NCBI GenBank assembly: GCA_964543295.1
Contig: CAZIXA010000034.1
Location: forward strand, 1-23,712
DNA length: 23,712 bases
Direction of reading: 5' to 3'
DNA from: AE-B3B sp964543295
Lineage (GTDB): Bacteria > Aerophobota > Aerophobia > Aerophobales > AE-B3A
Below, piece by piece: positions 7,870 to 15,548 of this stretch. Numbering within the stretch: position 1 is the first letter of the stretch; each line of letters starts with the position of its first letter. The notes below the pieces were generated by a model, which worked only from the letters and a program-made list of their open reading frames with translations, was not told the origin of the DNA and made no database searches. Both the position numbers and the translations under genes were made by a program.

Positions 7870-8334
7870 TCACTTGAAAAAGAAACGAAAACCCAGGGCG
7901 GCTTCTCCTTTAACTTTTGATTCTGGAGTTAACTGAAGCACGGGAGCGACTTCCAAAAAGAAATCGAGGGGTACCTTAGAAAAAAGGTATTCCAAGCCCA
8001 CAATAGTCCTTATTCCCATCTCATTGTCTTCATCTTCTTTTAATTTAACTCCTATGCCTAATCCGTAGAAAACGGGAAATTGGCCATTTTTCACCGAAAA
8101 AAAGTCGAAGTTATGCCAGAGATAATCGAGGTGTAACCCTGTTTCTTTCTTTTTCCAGCCAACGGCAACCTCTACCGCATCAGTTTCCCTAGTCCAGAAT
8201 TTCATGCTTATCCCGGTGGGATTTCCTATAATGAACCCCAGACCAAAAACGCCCTTTTGCTGTGCGTTTCCTGATAAGCTCACAAGCATTACGATGATGC
8301 CTGTAAGCACAATTATTATCCCTTTTTTCGCCAA
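7870..8334 (-). CDS. Small outer-membrane-type beta-barrel protein, function unknown
   Basis: The start is TTG 8334, with AAGGAGG five bases upstream; an ATG at 8376 is in frame but its codons come from a mobile element, so I reject it. From TTG the product is 154 residues. It has a signal peptide (MAKKG, hydrophobic IIIVLTGIIVMLVSL, cleavage around SGNAQ), then alternating polar/hydrophobic strands with glycine-aromatic turns (GFIIGNPTGISMKFW, FYGLGIGVKL, IVGLEYLF) and a final strand ALGFRFFFK. The aromatic C-terminal strand is typical of outer-membrane barrels assembled by BamA. It lies downstream of dprA, separated by a 206-bp repeat element. Confidence 0.65.
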   Translation of the reverse strand: MAKKGIIIVLTGIIVMLVSLSGNAQQKGVFGLGFIIGNPTGISMKFWTRETDAVEVAVGWKKKETGLHLDYLWHNFDFFSVKNGQFPVFYGLGIGVKLKEDEDNEMGIRTIVGLEYLFSKVPLDFFLEVAPVLQLTPESKVKGEAALGFRFFFK

Positions 8335-8358
8335 TTTTTCCTCCTTTTTATAAACAAA

Positions 8359-8564
8359 GGGGTCAGGTCTCAACATTTGACATTCAGTAATCTATTTTCC
8401 ATAACCTCAAGATTTTTATTTTGTCTTTGTCTTGTTTTTTTTTCTCAAGATCTCGATCATTTTAACTAACCATGATTGCACTTATTCTGCGCGTGAATTT
8501 TCTGGCCACTTCTCATATCAATCAAAAACCTTTTGTTGAATGTCAAATGTTGAGACCTGACCCC
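8359..8564. mobile_element. MITE/REPIN-like element, copy 1 (206 bp)
   Basis: 28-bp perfect inverted ends (8359-8386 and 8537-8564), beginning GGGGTCAGGTCTCAACATTT. The interior (about 150 bp, T-rich) has no coding capacity and no resemblance to the interior of copy 2 at 20370. No target duplication is evident. Ends of the GGGGTCAGGTCT type are often seen around IS200/RAYT-like Y1 transposase genes in uncultured bacteria, so a non-autonomous derivative is likely. It starts 4 bp from the dprA stop codon, and its other end forms a spurious ATG for the next gene. Confidence 0.8.
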
Positions 8565-8568
8565 AAAT

Positions 8569-9660
8569 TTATCTTTTGCAGAATAACTTGCCGGGTAGCT
8601 CTCTTACCAGAGATTTTATCTGGAGTCTCGTTAAGAGCCCACCCACTTTTGAAGCAGGGAATCTACTGAGTTTCACCAGTAGGTCAATGTGAGAAGGTTC
8701 ATCTTTCAAGAGATTAAAGATCTTCTTCTCCTCAGAAGATAATGAGGGGTTCTTGTCTTTAATCTTTTCTTTTTTAAGCTGGGCAAGTTCTGAAAAATTC
8801 AGTTCCTCCAGCACATCCTCCACCGACTCCACCAATTTGGCACCCTCTTTGATCAGCCCGTTAGTTCCGTGGCTATTGGGGCTGTTAATGTTTCCCGGGA
8901 CGGCGAAGACATCTCGACCCTGATCCAGGGCGAAATTAGCCGTAATTAAAGCACCGCTTTTTAAGGGGGCCTCCACTACCAGAACCCCCTTGCTTAGTCC
9001 GCTGATTATGCGATTTCGTTGCGGAAAGTGCGGAGCCTCAGGCTCTTCCCCCAGAGAAAATTCCGAAATCACTGCCCCTTTTTTGATAATTTCTTCCATC
9101 AAGCCCCGATTCTCAGGAGGATAGACTATATCTAGTCCACACCCTAAGACAGCCATAGTTCTTCCCCCTGCCTCTAAAGCTCCCCGATGAGCCTCAGTAT
9201 CAATACCTCTGGCCATCCCACTGACCACAGTAACCCCTTCTCTGGCCAGGTCTCGAGCCAATCTTCGAGCGGTGAGTTTTCCATACACAGTGGCTCTTCT
9301 AGTTCCCACTATGGCCAGAGCATCAAGGTCTTGCTCTTCTAGGGTACCTCTAACGTAAAGAAGAAAAGGGGGGTCAAAGATATTCTTAAGATTTACTGGA
9401 TAGCGGGGGTCTTTATAGCTAATTACCTCAATGTTAAGTTGCTCTATTCGCTTTAGATCTCTATCAATCTCTATTTTGTGCGCCTGGTGGGTTATAGAAG
9501 TAACTCCTTTCTCTCCCAGGCCAGGTACCCGGGATAGAACTTGGGATGAGGCAGAAAGAACCTTCTCCGGACTCCCCAAATGTTCTACCAACTGCCGGCA
9601 TGTCCAGGAGCCAAGATGAGGAAGTTTACTTAACAATATCCAGTCTCGATAGGAGCTCAT
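8569..9660 (-). CDS. dprA: DNA-processing protein DprA (Smf)
   Basis: Binds single-stranded DNA and loads RecA during natural transformation. 363 residues: N-terminal HhH/SAM-like part (VEHLGSPEKVL...VPGLGEKG), a Rossmann-like core with AIVGTRRATVYG, SGMARGIDTEAHRGAL, VLGCGLDIVYPPEN, FPQRNRIISGLS and SGALITANFALDQGRDVFAVPG, and a C-terminal winged helix (about 305-363). The ATG overlaps the stop of the DUF1015 gene by 4 nt (ATGA), so the two are coupled. It closes the lysS operon. Its stop codon abuts a mobile element, which may have trimmed or replaced the last residues. No other competence genes are visible. Confidence 0.96.
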   Translation of the reverse strand: MSSYRDWILLSKLPHLGSWTCRQLVEHLGSPEKVLSASSQVLSRVPGLGEKGVTSITHQAHKIEIDRDLKRIEQLNIEVISYKDPRYPVNLKNIFDPPFLLYVRGTLEEQDLDALAIVGTRRATVYGKLTARRLARDLAREGVTVVSGMARGIDTEAHRGALEAGGRTMAVLGCGLDIVYPPENRGLMEEIIKKGAVISEFSLGEEPEAPHFPQRNRIISGLSKGVLVVEAPLKSGALITANFALDQGRDVFAVPGNINSPNSHGTNGLIKEGAKLVESVEDVLEELNFSELAQLKKEKIKDKNPSLSSEEKKIFNLLKDEPSHIDLLVKLSRFPASKVGGLLTRLQIKSLVRELPGKLFCKR

Positions 9661-10946
9661 GGGCTGTAGATCCCATCTTCCAAATCTCGCATCACCAGTC
9701 CGCTCAGGGGTTTAGGATAGAAGTAGGTGCTCTTGGGGGGGAGAATCTTTCCAGCAAGGGATGTCTCCCTTACTTCCTTCAGGGATAGAGACTTAAGAAA
9801 GAAGGCTATCTGGTATTTTCCGGCTTTGATGAGCTCGACTGCTTCAGTTTCATCCTTGATAAAGTCGATTTCTCTTCCTTTTTCTAGTTGGTTTCTCTTT
9901 AATATTTTCCTCAATATGGCATCTAAAATGGCAGTATTTATCTTTTCCGCAAGAAATTTTTCACTGTCTTTTAGTTTTAAAAGGTAGTATCTATTCTCTC
10001 CACAATACATACCAAAGGCCATGCTATCTTGGGCGTGATCTATTCTTTCGGACATTTCTTTTCTTCTTACCGCTTCAGTATTTGAATTAAACTTGAGTAC
10101 TTCTATTTGGAAGAAATCTCCCATCTTGGATCTTAATTTAGATAGCTGGTCCGGGGTAAGGCCACCTATTACTCTATGTACAGGAAGGATGGTAACGGCA
10201 TCGGTTTCCATGTTTAAAAAATAGATTAGTAAAAAGTCCTCGCTTCTTTTTCTGGAGACAAATCGCTTCTTCTCGGCATCACGAAACTTCAGAGCGGTTA
10301 GATAGCGATGGTGACCATCGGCCAGGAAAATATTCTTATGCTCCATTTCTTTACATATCTTTCTGATGGTATCTTTAGTGTTTATCCTTCCTACTATATG
10401 CTTTACTCCATCAGAGTCTTTTACTTCAAACATCGCCTCTTTTTCCTCCAGCTGTTGGTCTATCAAATGAAGAGAATCTGAATAGAGGCAGAATATAGGA
10501 TTAAAATTAGCCCGGCAGGACTCTAACAATCTCAAGCGGTCCGTTCCCGGTTTAGGAAAGGTCTGTTCATGAGGGAAAATTACCCCGGTACCGAATTTTT
10601 CCAGCCTCATCAAGGCAAGAAAGCCTTTCCTTCTTCCGTCTCTTCCCTTGAGGGAATATTCTTTTTCATAAACATAAATGGCAGGATCTTTTTCCTTTTT
10701 TAATATTCCCCCTGATAGCCATTCTCTAAAAAAGCGGTGGGCGCGGGTATATTTATTTTCTTTTTCGTTGTCCTGGGGAAGCTCGCGCCCCAGTATTAGT
10801 CGAATAACATTGTAGGGGTGGGATTTATAGTACAATTGTTGCTCAAGAGGAGAAATTACATCGTAAGGAGGGGCCGTCACTTTAGCTAAATCTTTTATCT
10901 TTTCCTGGTTGTAAATAATGCCTCGGAAGGGCTTAATTTCAGCCAT
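9657..10946 (-). CDS. DUF1015 family protein
   Basis: 429 residues, matching the DUF1015 family in length and layout: N-terminal IKPFRGIIYNQEKI...VTAPPYDVISP, a middle segment FPHEQTFPKPGTDRLRLLE, and the signature FLADGHHRYLTALKFRD near residue 210. The HH pair in that motif suggests a catalytic or metal-binding site, but I know no proven activity for this subfamily. ATG 10946 has AAAGGAG eight bases upstream. It lies 36 bp after ndk and overlaps dprA by 4 nt, so it belongs to the lysS-ilv-ndk operon. Function unassigned. Confidence 0.9.
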   Translation of the reverse strand: MAEIKPFRGIIYNQEKIKDLAKVTAPPYDVISPLEQQLYYKSHPYNVIRLILGRELPQDNEKENKYTRAHRFFREWLSGGILKKEKDPAIYVYEKEYSLKGRDGRRKGFLALMRLEKFGTGVIFPHEQTFPKPGTDRLRLLESCRANFNPIFCLYSDSLHLIDQQLEEKEAMFEVKDSDGVKHIVGRINTKDTIRKICKEMEHKNIFLADGHHRYLTALKFRDAEKKRFVSRKRSEDFLLIYFLNMETDAVTILPVHRVIGGLTPDQLSKLRSKMGDFFQIEVLKFNSNTEAVRRKEMSERIDHAQDSMAFGMYCGENRYYLLKLKDSEKFLAEKINTAILDAILRKILKRNQLEKGREIDFIKDETEAVELIKAGKYQIAFFLKSLSLKEVRETSLAGKILPPKSTYFYPKPLSGLVMRDLEDGIYSP

Positions 10947-10982
10947 TCATTATACTCCTTTGATTTTGGGATTGAAGGAGGG

Positions 10983-11435
10983 TTATCCCGGTTCACTTTC
11001 CAGCCAATCCTGCGGCTGATAAGAAAAAAGCTCTTCTGAGTGAAAAAGACAATCGATCTCCCACTCAGCAGACTGCACTGAATCAGAGCCGTGCACTATA
11101 TTTCTTCTCCCGTCAGAGGCGTACCTACCTCTAATTGTTTCGGCTCCCGCATCCTCGGGTTTTCTTTCTCCTATAATCTCCCTTATCCTTTTTACTGCCC
11201 CTTGACCTTCTGCCACTAGCGCTACTGAAGGAGCCGTGAGCATAAAATCAATTAATCCCGGGAAAAAATCTTTACCCTGGTGGGGACGATAAAATTCTTC
11301 TGCCTTTTTTTCATTTAGGCGAATCATTTTTAAGCCTGCCAGCTTAAATCCCTCTTTTTCTATGGTCTGAATAACCTCACCGATCAATGCCTTGCACACT
11401 CCATCCGGTTTAATTAATATCAGGGTTCTTTCCAT
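10983..11435 (-). CDS. ndk: Nucleoside diphosphate kinase
   Basis: Transfers the gamma-phosphate from ATP to NDPs through a phosphohistidine. 150 residues, full length: MERTLILIKPDGV at the start, the Kpn-type loop, and the catalytic His115 in RNIVHGSDSVQSAEWEI. The C-terminus is slightly longer than the usual form. It lies 9 bp after ilvN in an operon with aminoacyl-tRNA and branched-chain amino acid genes. The start ATG has AGGA a few bases upstream. Confidence 0.97.
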   Translation of the reverse strand: MERTLILIKPDGVCKALIGEVIQTIEKEGFKLAGLKMIRLNEKKAEEFYRPHQGKDFFPGLIDFMLTAPSVALVAEGQGAVKRIREIIGERKPEDAGAETIRGRYASDGRRNIVHGSDSVQSAEWEIDCLFHSEELFSYQPQDWLESEPG

Positions 11436-11444
11436 TTTCCTATT

Positions 11445-11930
11445 TCAACCTTCCTTTCCTTCACGAGCTAGGGCAATTTTTCCTGTTCGGACCAGTTTTT
11501 TAACCCCGAAGGGCCTTAAAAGGGTAAGAATTCCCTTGATCTTATCTTCCGTCCCTGTTGCCTCTATGGTAAAGCTGAAGGGATGAACATCCACTATCCT
11601 TGCCCGGAAAATATCTACTATGCGCATGATCTCAGCCCGATCTGTTCGCTTTGCGTTTACCTTTATTAAGACGAGTTCTCGCTCTACAGTATCCTGGTTG
11701 GTCAAGTCGACTACCTTGATTACATCTATCAATTTACGTAGCTGCTTTATAACCTGTTCGATGATCTGATCATCTCCGGGAACAACCATGGTGATGCGGG
11801 AAACAGTGGGATCTTCTGTTTCCCCCACCGCCAGGCTGTCAATATTAAAACCTCGAGCGCTGAAGAGACTGGATATGCGGGCCAATATCCCGAAGCGATT
11901 CTCTACCTCTACCGAGATAATGTGTCTCAT
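11445..11930 (-). CDS. ilvN: Acetolactate synthase small (regulatory) subunit
   Basis: ACT-domain subunit that binds valine and controls acetolactate synthase, the first common step of branched-chain amino acid synthesis. 161 residues from ATG 11930, which shares one base with the ilvC stop (TGATG); an in-frame TTG lies just upstream at 11933. N-terminal ACT domain: MRHIISVEVENRFGILARIS...RGFNIDSLAVGETED; then the C-terminal ACT-like domain with FRARIVDVHPFSFTIEATG. The catalytic subunit ilvB, normally the direct neighbour, is absent from the window, so the partner must be encoded elsewhere. Symbol ilvH would serve equally well. Confidence 0.95.
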   Translation of the reverse strand: MRHIISVEVENRFGILARISSLFSARGFNIDSLAVGETEDPTVSRITMVVPGDDQIIEQVIKQLRKLIDVIKVVDLTNQDTVERELVLIKVNAKRTDRAEIMRIVDIFRARIVDVHPFSFTIEATGTEDKIKGILTLLRPFGVKKLVRTGKIALAREGKEG

Positions 11931-12931
11931 CAATTTTCCTTCTCTTTGATCCAGCCCATCATTCCCCGTAGTTTCTTTCCTACCTTTTCTATTAAATGCT
12001 CTTCATCCTTTTTAGTCAAGGCATTGAATACAGGCTGGTTAGTCTGATTTTCCGTTATCCATTCTCGGGCGAATTGACCGGATTGAATCTCGTATAAGAT
12101 CTTTCGCATCTCCTCTCGGGTCTTCTGGGTTATAATTCGGGGACCCCTGGTTAAGTCTCCATACTGAGCAGTGTTACTTATAGCTGATCTCATTCCACTT
12201 AGTCCACTCTCCTGCAGAAGGTCCACGATGAGCTTTAGTTCATGTAAGCACTCAAAATAGGCCATCTCAGGCTGGTAGCCTGCTTCTACCAGAGTCTCAA
12301 ATCCAGCCTTAATCAATGCGGTAACTCCTCCGCATAAAACCACCTGTTCTCCAAATAGGTCTGTCTCTGTCTCTTCCCGGAAAGTGGTCTCGATAACTCC
12401 GGCTCTGGTTCCTCCAATGCCCTTGGCATAGGCTAAAGCAATCTCTTTGGTTAAGCCACTGGCATCCTGCTCGATAGCTATCAAACAGGGAACCCCCTTT
12501 CCTTCTTGGTAAGTTCTGCGCAGCAGGACTCCCGGACCTTTAGGGGCCACCATGAATATATCCACCCACCGGGGAGGGACAATCTGATGAAAATGAATGT
12601 TAAATCCGTGGGAGAACCCCAGGGCATTACCTTTTTTCAGAAAAGGAAGAATGTCCGTCTGATAGAGTCTTGCCTGGAACTCATCAGGGATGAGAATCTG
12701 GATAATGTCAGCTTTTTGAGCTACCGTTTTGGCAGTCTCCACCTCAAATCCTGCCTCTTTTGCCCGCATCCAGCCAGGGGAACCCTCGAGCTCGCCTACT
12801 ATGACTTTAAGTCCACTGTCTCTCAAGTTTTGTGCCTGAGCATGCCCCTGATTTCCATAGCCAACTATGGCAATCAGTTTTTCTTTTAAGATACCTAAAT
12901 CGGCATCCTTCTCATAATAGATCTTGGCCAT
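11930..12931 (-). CDS. ilvC: Ketol-acid reductoisomerase, class I, atypical cofactor loop
   Basis: Converts acetolactate or acetohydroxybutyrate to the dihydroxy acids of valine and isoleucine synthesis. 333 residues, short class I form. A Rossmann fold with VGYGNQGHAQAQNLRDSG (about 23-40), then the cofactor loop 47-53 (E-L-E-G-S-P-G). The C-terminal knotted domain has ETDLFGEQVVLCGG, ECLHELKLIVDL and SNTAQYGD with the usual acidic metal ligands. The loop lacks the Arg and final Ser that normally bind the NADPH 2'-phosphate and has two acidic residues, so NADH use is plausible (inference). It lies 13 bp after ilvE and overlaps ilvN by one base. Confidence 0.97.
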   Translation of the reverse strand: MAKIYYEKDADLGILKEKLIAIVGYGNQGHAQAQNLRDSGLKVIVGELEGSPGWMRAKEAGFEVETAKTVAQKADIIQILIPDEFQARLYQTDILPFLKKGNALGFSHGFNIHFHQIVPPRWVDIFMVAPKGPGVLLRRTYQEGKGVPCLIAIEQDASGLTKEIALAYAKGIGGTRAGVIETTFREETETDLFGEQVVLCGGVTALIKAGFETLVEAGYQPEMAYFECLHELKLIVDLLQESGLSGMRSAISNTAQYGDLTRGPRIITQKTREEMRKILYEIQSGQFAREWITENQTNQPVFNALTKKDEEHLIEKVGKKLRGMMGWIKEKEN

Positions 12932-12944
12932 AAGCTTTCTCCTC

Positions 12945-13820
12945 TCAATAAATGGGTATTCCTTCCCTTCGGGTTAACCGATGGAACTTCATCATCAATT
13001 TTTTGGTGATCGGCCCCGGCATACCATCTCCAATCACTCTTCCATCTATCTTGGTTACCGGCATCACCTCGGCAGCCGTCCCGGTGAGGAAACACTCTTC
13101 ACTGGAGTAAAGAGCCACCGGAGTAAAAATCTTCTCTTCCACAGGAATTCCTTCCTCTCGGGCTAAATCCATTATTGTATCCTGGGTAATTCCCTTCAGG
13201 ATACCTATCCAGGGGGGAGGGGTGATTAAATGACCATCTTTCACCATGAAGATGTTATCAGCCGTACACTCGGCAACATACCCATCCTTGTTTAACATTA
13301 TCCCCTCCGGCACCCCCTGGAGGTTTGCCTCTAGTTTAGCCAGGATATTATTGAGGTAATTGAGAGACTTTATTCTGGCATTTAAGGCAGAGGGAATGTT
13401 CCTTCGGGTGGAGACAATCACTACCTCCAAGCCCTTTTTATAAAATTCTTCTGGATATATGTTTATCTTATCGGCGATAATAATAACGTCTGGGTGAGGA
13501 CATTTACGTGGATCAAGACCCAGATCCCCTTCTCCTCGAGACACTACCAATCGAATATAGGCGTCCTTTAATTTATTCTTCCTTAAAGTCTCAAGGAGCC
13601 TGTCTTTCAATTCTTCTCTTGATAAGGGGATCTCTAAATCGATGGCCTTAGCCGATTCCCATAATCTCTGGAGGTGTTCCTCAAGTTTAAAGACCCTCCC
13701 CCCATAAGCAGCTATTCCCTCAAAGATCCCGTCTCCGTAAAGAAATCCGTGGTTAAAAACCGAGATTTTGGCCTGTGACTTGGGGAAATATTCTCCGTTT
13801 ATATAGACCTGGCGTTCCAT
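12945..13820 (-). CDS. ilvE: Branched-chain amino acid aminotransferase (class IV, PLP)
   Basis: Transfers amino groups between glutamate and branched-chain keto acids, the last step of Val/Ile/Leu synthesis. 291 residues from ATG 13820 (MERQVYINGEYFPKSQAKIS), with AGGAG seven bases upstream; an in-frame start 15 nt earlier is not needed. Fold-type IV hallmarks: FNHGFLYGDGIFEGIAAYGG, the PLP lysine in ARIKSLNYLNNILAK, AECTADNIFMVKDG, and GITQDTIMDLAREEGI with FLTGTAAEVMPV. Class IV members also include D-amino acid aminotransferase and aminodeoxychorismate lyase; direct linkage to ilvC and ilvN supports IlvE. It lies 55 bp after lysS. Confidence 0.93.
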   Translation of the reverse strand: MERQVYINGEYFPKSQAKISVFNHGFLYGDGIFEGIAAYGGRVFKLEEHLQRLWESAKAIDLEIPLSREELKDRLLETLRKNKLKDAYIRLVVSRGEGDLGLDPRKCPHPDVIIIADKINIYPEEFYKKGLEVVIVSTRRNIPSALNARIKSLNYLNNILAKLEANLQGVPEGIMLNKDGYVAECTADNIFMVKDGHLITPPPWIGILKGITQDTIMDLAREEGIPVEEKIFTPVALYSSEECFLTGTAAEVMPVTKIDGRVIGDGMPGPITKKLMMKFHRLTRREGIPIY

Positions 13821-13875
13821 TTTCTCACTCCTCATTCTATATTAACACAATCTCTGTGTGTCATCTTGTCGCTTA

Positions 13876-15348
13876 TTATCGTTTTTTGGGTCTCATCTGC
13901 GGAAAGAGAATAACGTCCCGAATAGAGGCAGAATCAGTTAATAACATAACCAGCCTATCTATTCCTATGCCCAGACCCCCGGTGGGAGGCATCCCATATT
14001 CTAGTGCCTCCAGGAAATCCTCATCCAGTGACTGAGATTCTCCTTTTACTTCCAGCATTCTCTTTCTTTGATCAATGGGATCGTTCAATTCAGAGTAAGC
14101 ATTGCCCAATTCCTCTGCCCCTATGAAGATCTCAAACCTCTCAATGAGAGCCGGATTTTCTTTTTTTCTCCTGGCCAGAGGTGAAGTTTGAAAAGGATAG
14201 TCAATTACAAATGTGGGCTGAATGAGCCTGGGAGCAACCTTGTGGTCTAGAAGATGTTCGATTATCTGATCGTCTCGTAACCCCTCAACTTCCAGCCCCA
14301 TCTGAGCGGCGGTTTTTCTGAGCTGAGCCATGTTCTGGTAATCCAGTTCAATGCTGCCCATTTCCTTTAAAGCTCTCTCAAAAGTTATCCTTCTCCAGGG
14401 AGGAGAAAGGTTAATTTCATCTCCTTGATAGCTGATCTTAAGGGTTCCCTTTAACTTAATGGCTACTTCACACACTAGCTCCTCGGTGAGTTTCATCATC
14501 TCCTCATAGCTGCTGTAGGCAGAGTAAACCTCAAGCATGGTAAATTCAGGATTATGGAATCTATCCATGCCCTCATTTCTGAAATTCTTGTTTAGCTCGT
14601 ATACCTTTTCTATCCCCCCCACCACCAGTTTTTTCAGGTAAAGTTCCGGGGCAATCCGAAGATACAAGTCCTCCCCCAGGGCATGATGATGAGTCCGAAA
14701 GGGCCTGGCGGTGGCCCCCCCAGGAATGGGCTGCATCATAGGTGTCTCCACCTCCAAAAACCCTTTTTTGTTCAAAAAGTCTCTTATGAACTTAATTATG
14801 GTTCCCCGATCTAGAAAAATCTTCTTAGTGTTCGGATTTGACAGAAGGTCAAGATAGCGTTTTCGGTAGCGAAGTTCAACATCCTGGAGCCCATGCCACT
14901 TCTCTGGAAGGGGACGAAGTGACTTTGCCAGAAGCCCAAAATCAAGAACCTCGACAGTTAACTCTCCACTCCTGGTTCGAAAAACTCTTCCCTTCACTCC
15001 CACGATATCTCCCAGATCTAGCTTTTTAAACAGAGAATACCTTTCTCCTAAAGTCTCTTCTCTTGCGTAAATCTGGATTTTGTCTTCCGCGTCTCTTATA
15101 TCGGCAAAGCTTGTCTTTCCATGCCCCCTCAGGGTGATAATTCTTCCTGCTATTTCCACCTTTACATCTGTCTTCTTGCCTGAGGTCACACTCTCACACT
15201 TTTTGGCTATCCACTTTGTGGTATGACGGGGAATAAATCTGGTGAGATAGGGATTTTCTTCCTTTTTCATCCAGAGCTTAAGCTTATCCTTGCGCTCCTT
15301 TACTAGACGCTCCTCTGGTGAATTTATTCCCTTCTTTTTTTCCTCCAT
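13876..15348 (-). CDS. lysS: Lysyl-tRNA synthetase, class II
   Basis: Charges tRNA-Lys. About 490 residues: an N-terminal OB-fold anticodon-binding domain (about 60-160; VEIAGRIITLRGHGKTSFADI) and a class II core with motif 1 (FIRDFLNKKGFLEVETPMM), motif 2 (FRNEGMDRFHNPEFTMLEVY) and motif 3 (GLGIGIDRLVML). The start is uncertain: ATG 15348 lies 13 nt after AGGAG, GTG 15357 lies 4 nt after it, and GTG 15369 overlaps it. Either of the first two is possible. It heads a seven-gene operon (ilvE, ilvC, ilvN, ndk, DUF1015, dprA) from a strong promoter just upstream. Confidence 0.96.
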   Translation of the reverse strand: MEEKKKGINSPEERLVKERKDKLKLWMKKEENPYLTRFIPRHTTKWIAKKCESVTSGKKTDVKVEIAGRIITLRGHGKTSFADIRDAEDKIQIYAREETLGERYSLFKKLDLGDIVGVKGRVFRTRSGELTVEVLDFGLLAKSLRPLPEKWHGLQDVELRYRKRYLDLLSNPNTKKIFLDRGTIIKFIRDFLNKKGFLEVETPMMQPIPGGATARPFRTHHHALGEDLYLRIAPELYLKKLVVGGIEKVYELNKNFRNEGMDRFHNPEFTMLEVYSAYSSYEEMMKLTEELVCEVAIKLKGTLKISYQGDEINLSPPWRRITFERALKEMGSIELDYQNMAQLRKTAAQMGLEVEGLRDDQIIEHLLDHKVAPRLIQPTFVIDYPFQTSPLARRKKENPALIERFEIFIGAEELGNAYSELNDPIDQRKRMLEVKGESQSLDEDFLEALEYGMPPTGGLGIGIDRLVMLLTDSASIRDVILFPQMRPKKR

Positions 15349-15380
15349 GTGAACCACGCTTCTCCTCACTAATTTTGCCT

Positions 15381-15408
15381 ATTTTACACAACTACTCGGC
15401 CTTGTCAA
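15381..15408 (-). promoter_or_regulatory. Promoter of the lysS-ilv-ndk-dprA operon
   Basis: On the minus strand, perfect TTGACA (15408-15403), 16 nt, then TAAAAT (15386-15381). Transcription would start near 15374, leaving a leader of only about 20 nt. There is no room for a T-box or attenuator, so amino-acid control of the ilv genes by a leader RNA is unlikely. Confidence 0.75.
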
Positions 15409-15422
15409 CATGAAAAAGGAAC

Positions 15423-15450
15423 TGGACATTCAGAATAAGCTTGGTATAAT
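15423..15450 (+). promoter_or_regulatory. Promoter of the GAF-GGDEF gene
   Basis: TGGACA, 16 nt, then perfect TATAAT. It is divergent from the lysS promoter, with the two -35 boxes only 14 bp apart, so the polymerases may compete. The leader to GTG 15549 is about 90 nt and holds a small CTGT-(N6)-ACAG-like hairpin near 15482-15495. Confidence 0.65.
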
Positions 15451-15548
15451 CATACGAACTGATGGAGGGGTAAGTATTGAACTGTAAAAAACAGTAAAAG
15501 AAGGATAGCCAAAAAGGCGGGTTCTTTTAACAAACTAAAGGGAGAAAG

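Noticed and set aside
8335..8376. ATG 8376 as the start of the beta-barrel protein
   Set aside because: The codons come from the end of the mobile element, and a TTG with AAGGAGG at the right distance precedes a proper signal peptide.
15357..15548. A T-box or attenuator controlling lysS-ilv
   Set aside because: The promoter leaves a leader of only about 20 nt, and no terminator hairpin is present.
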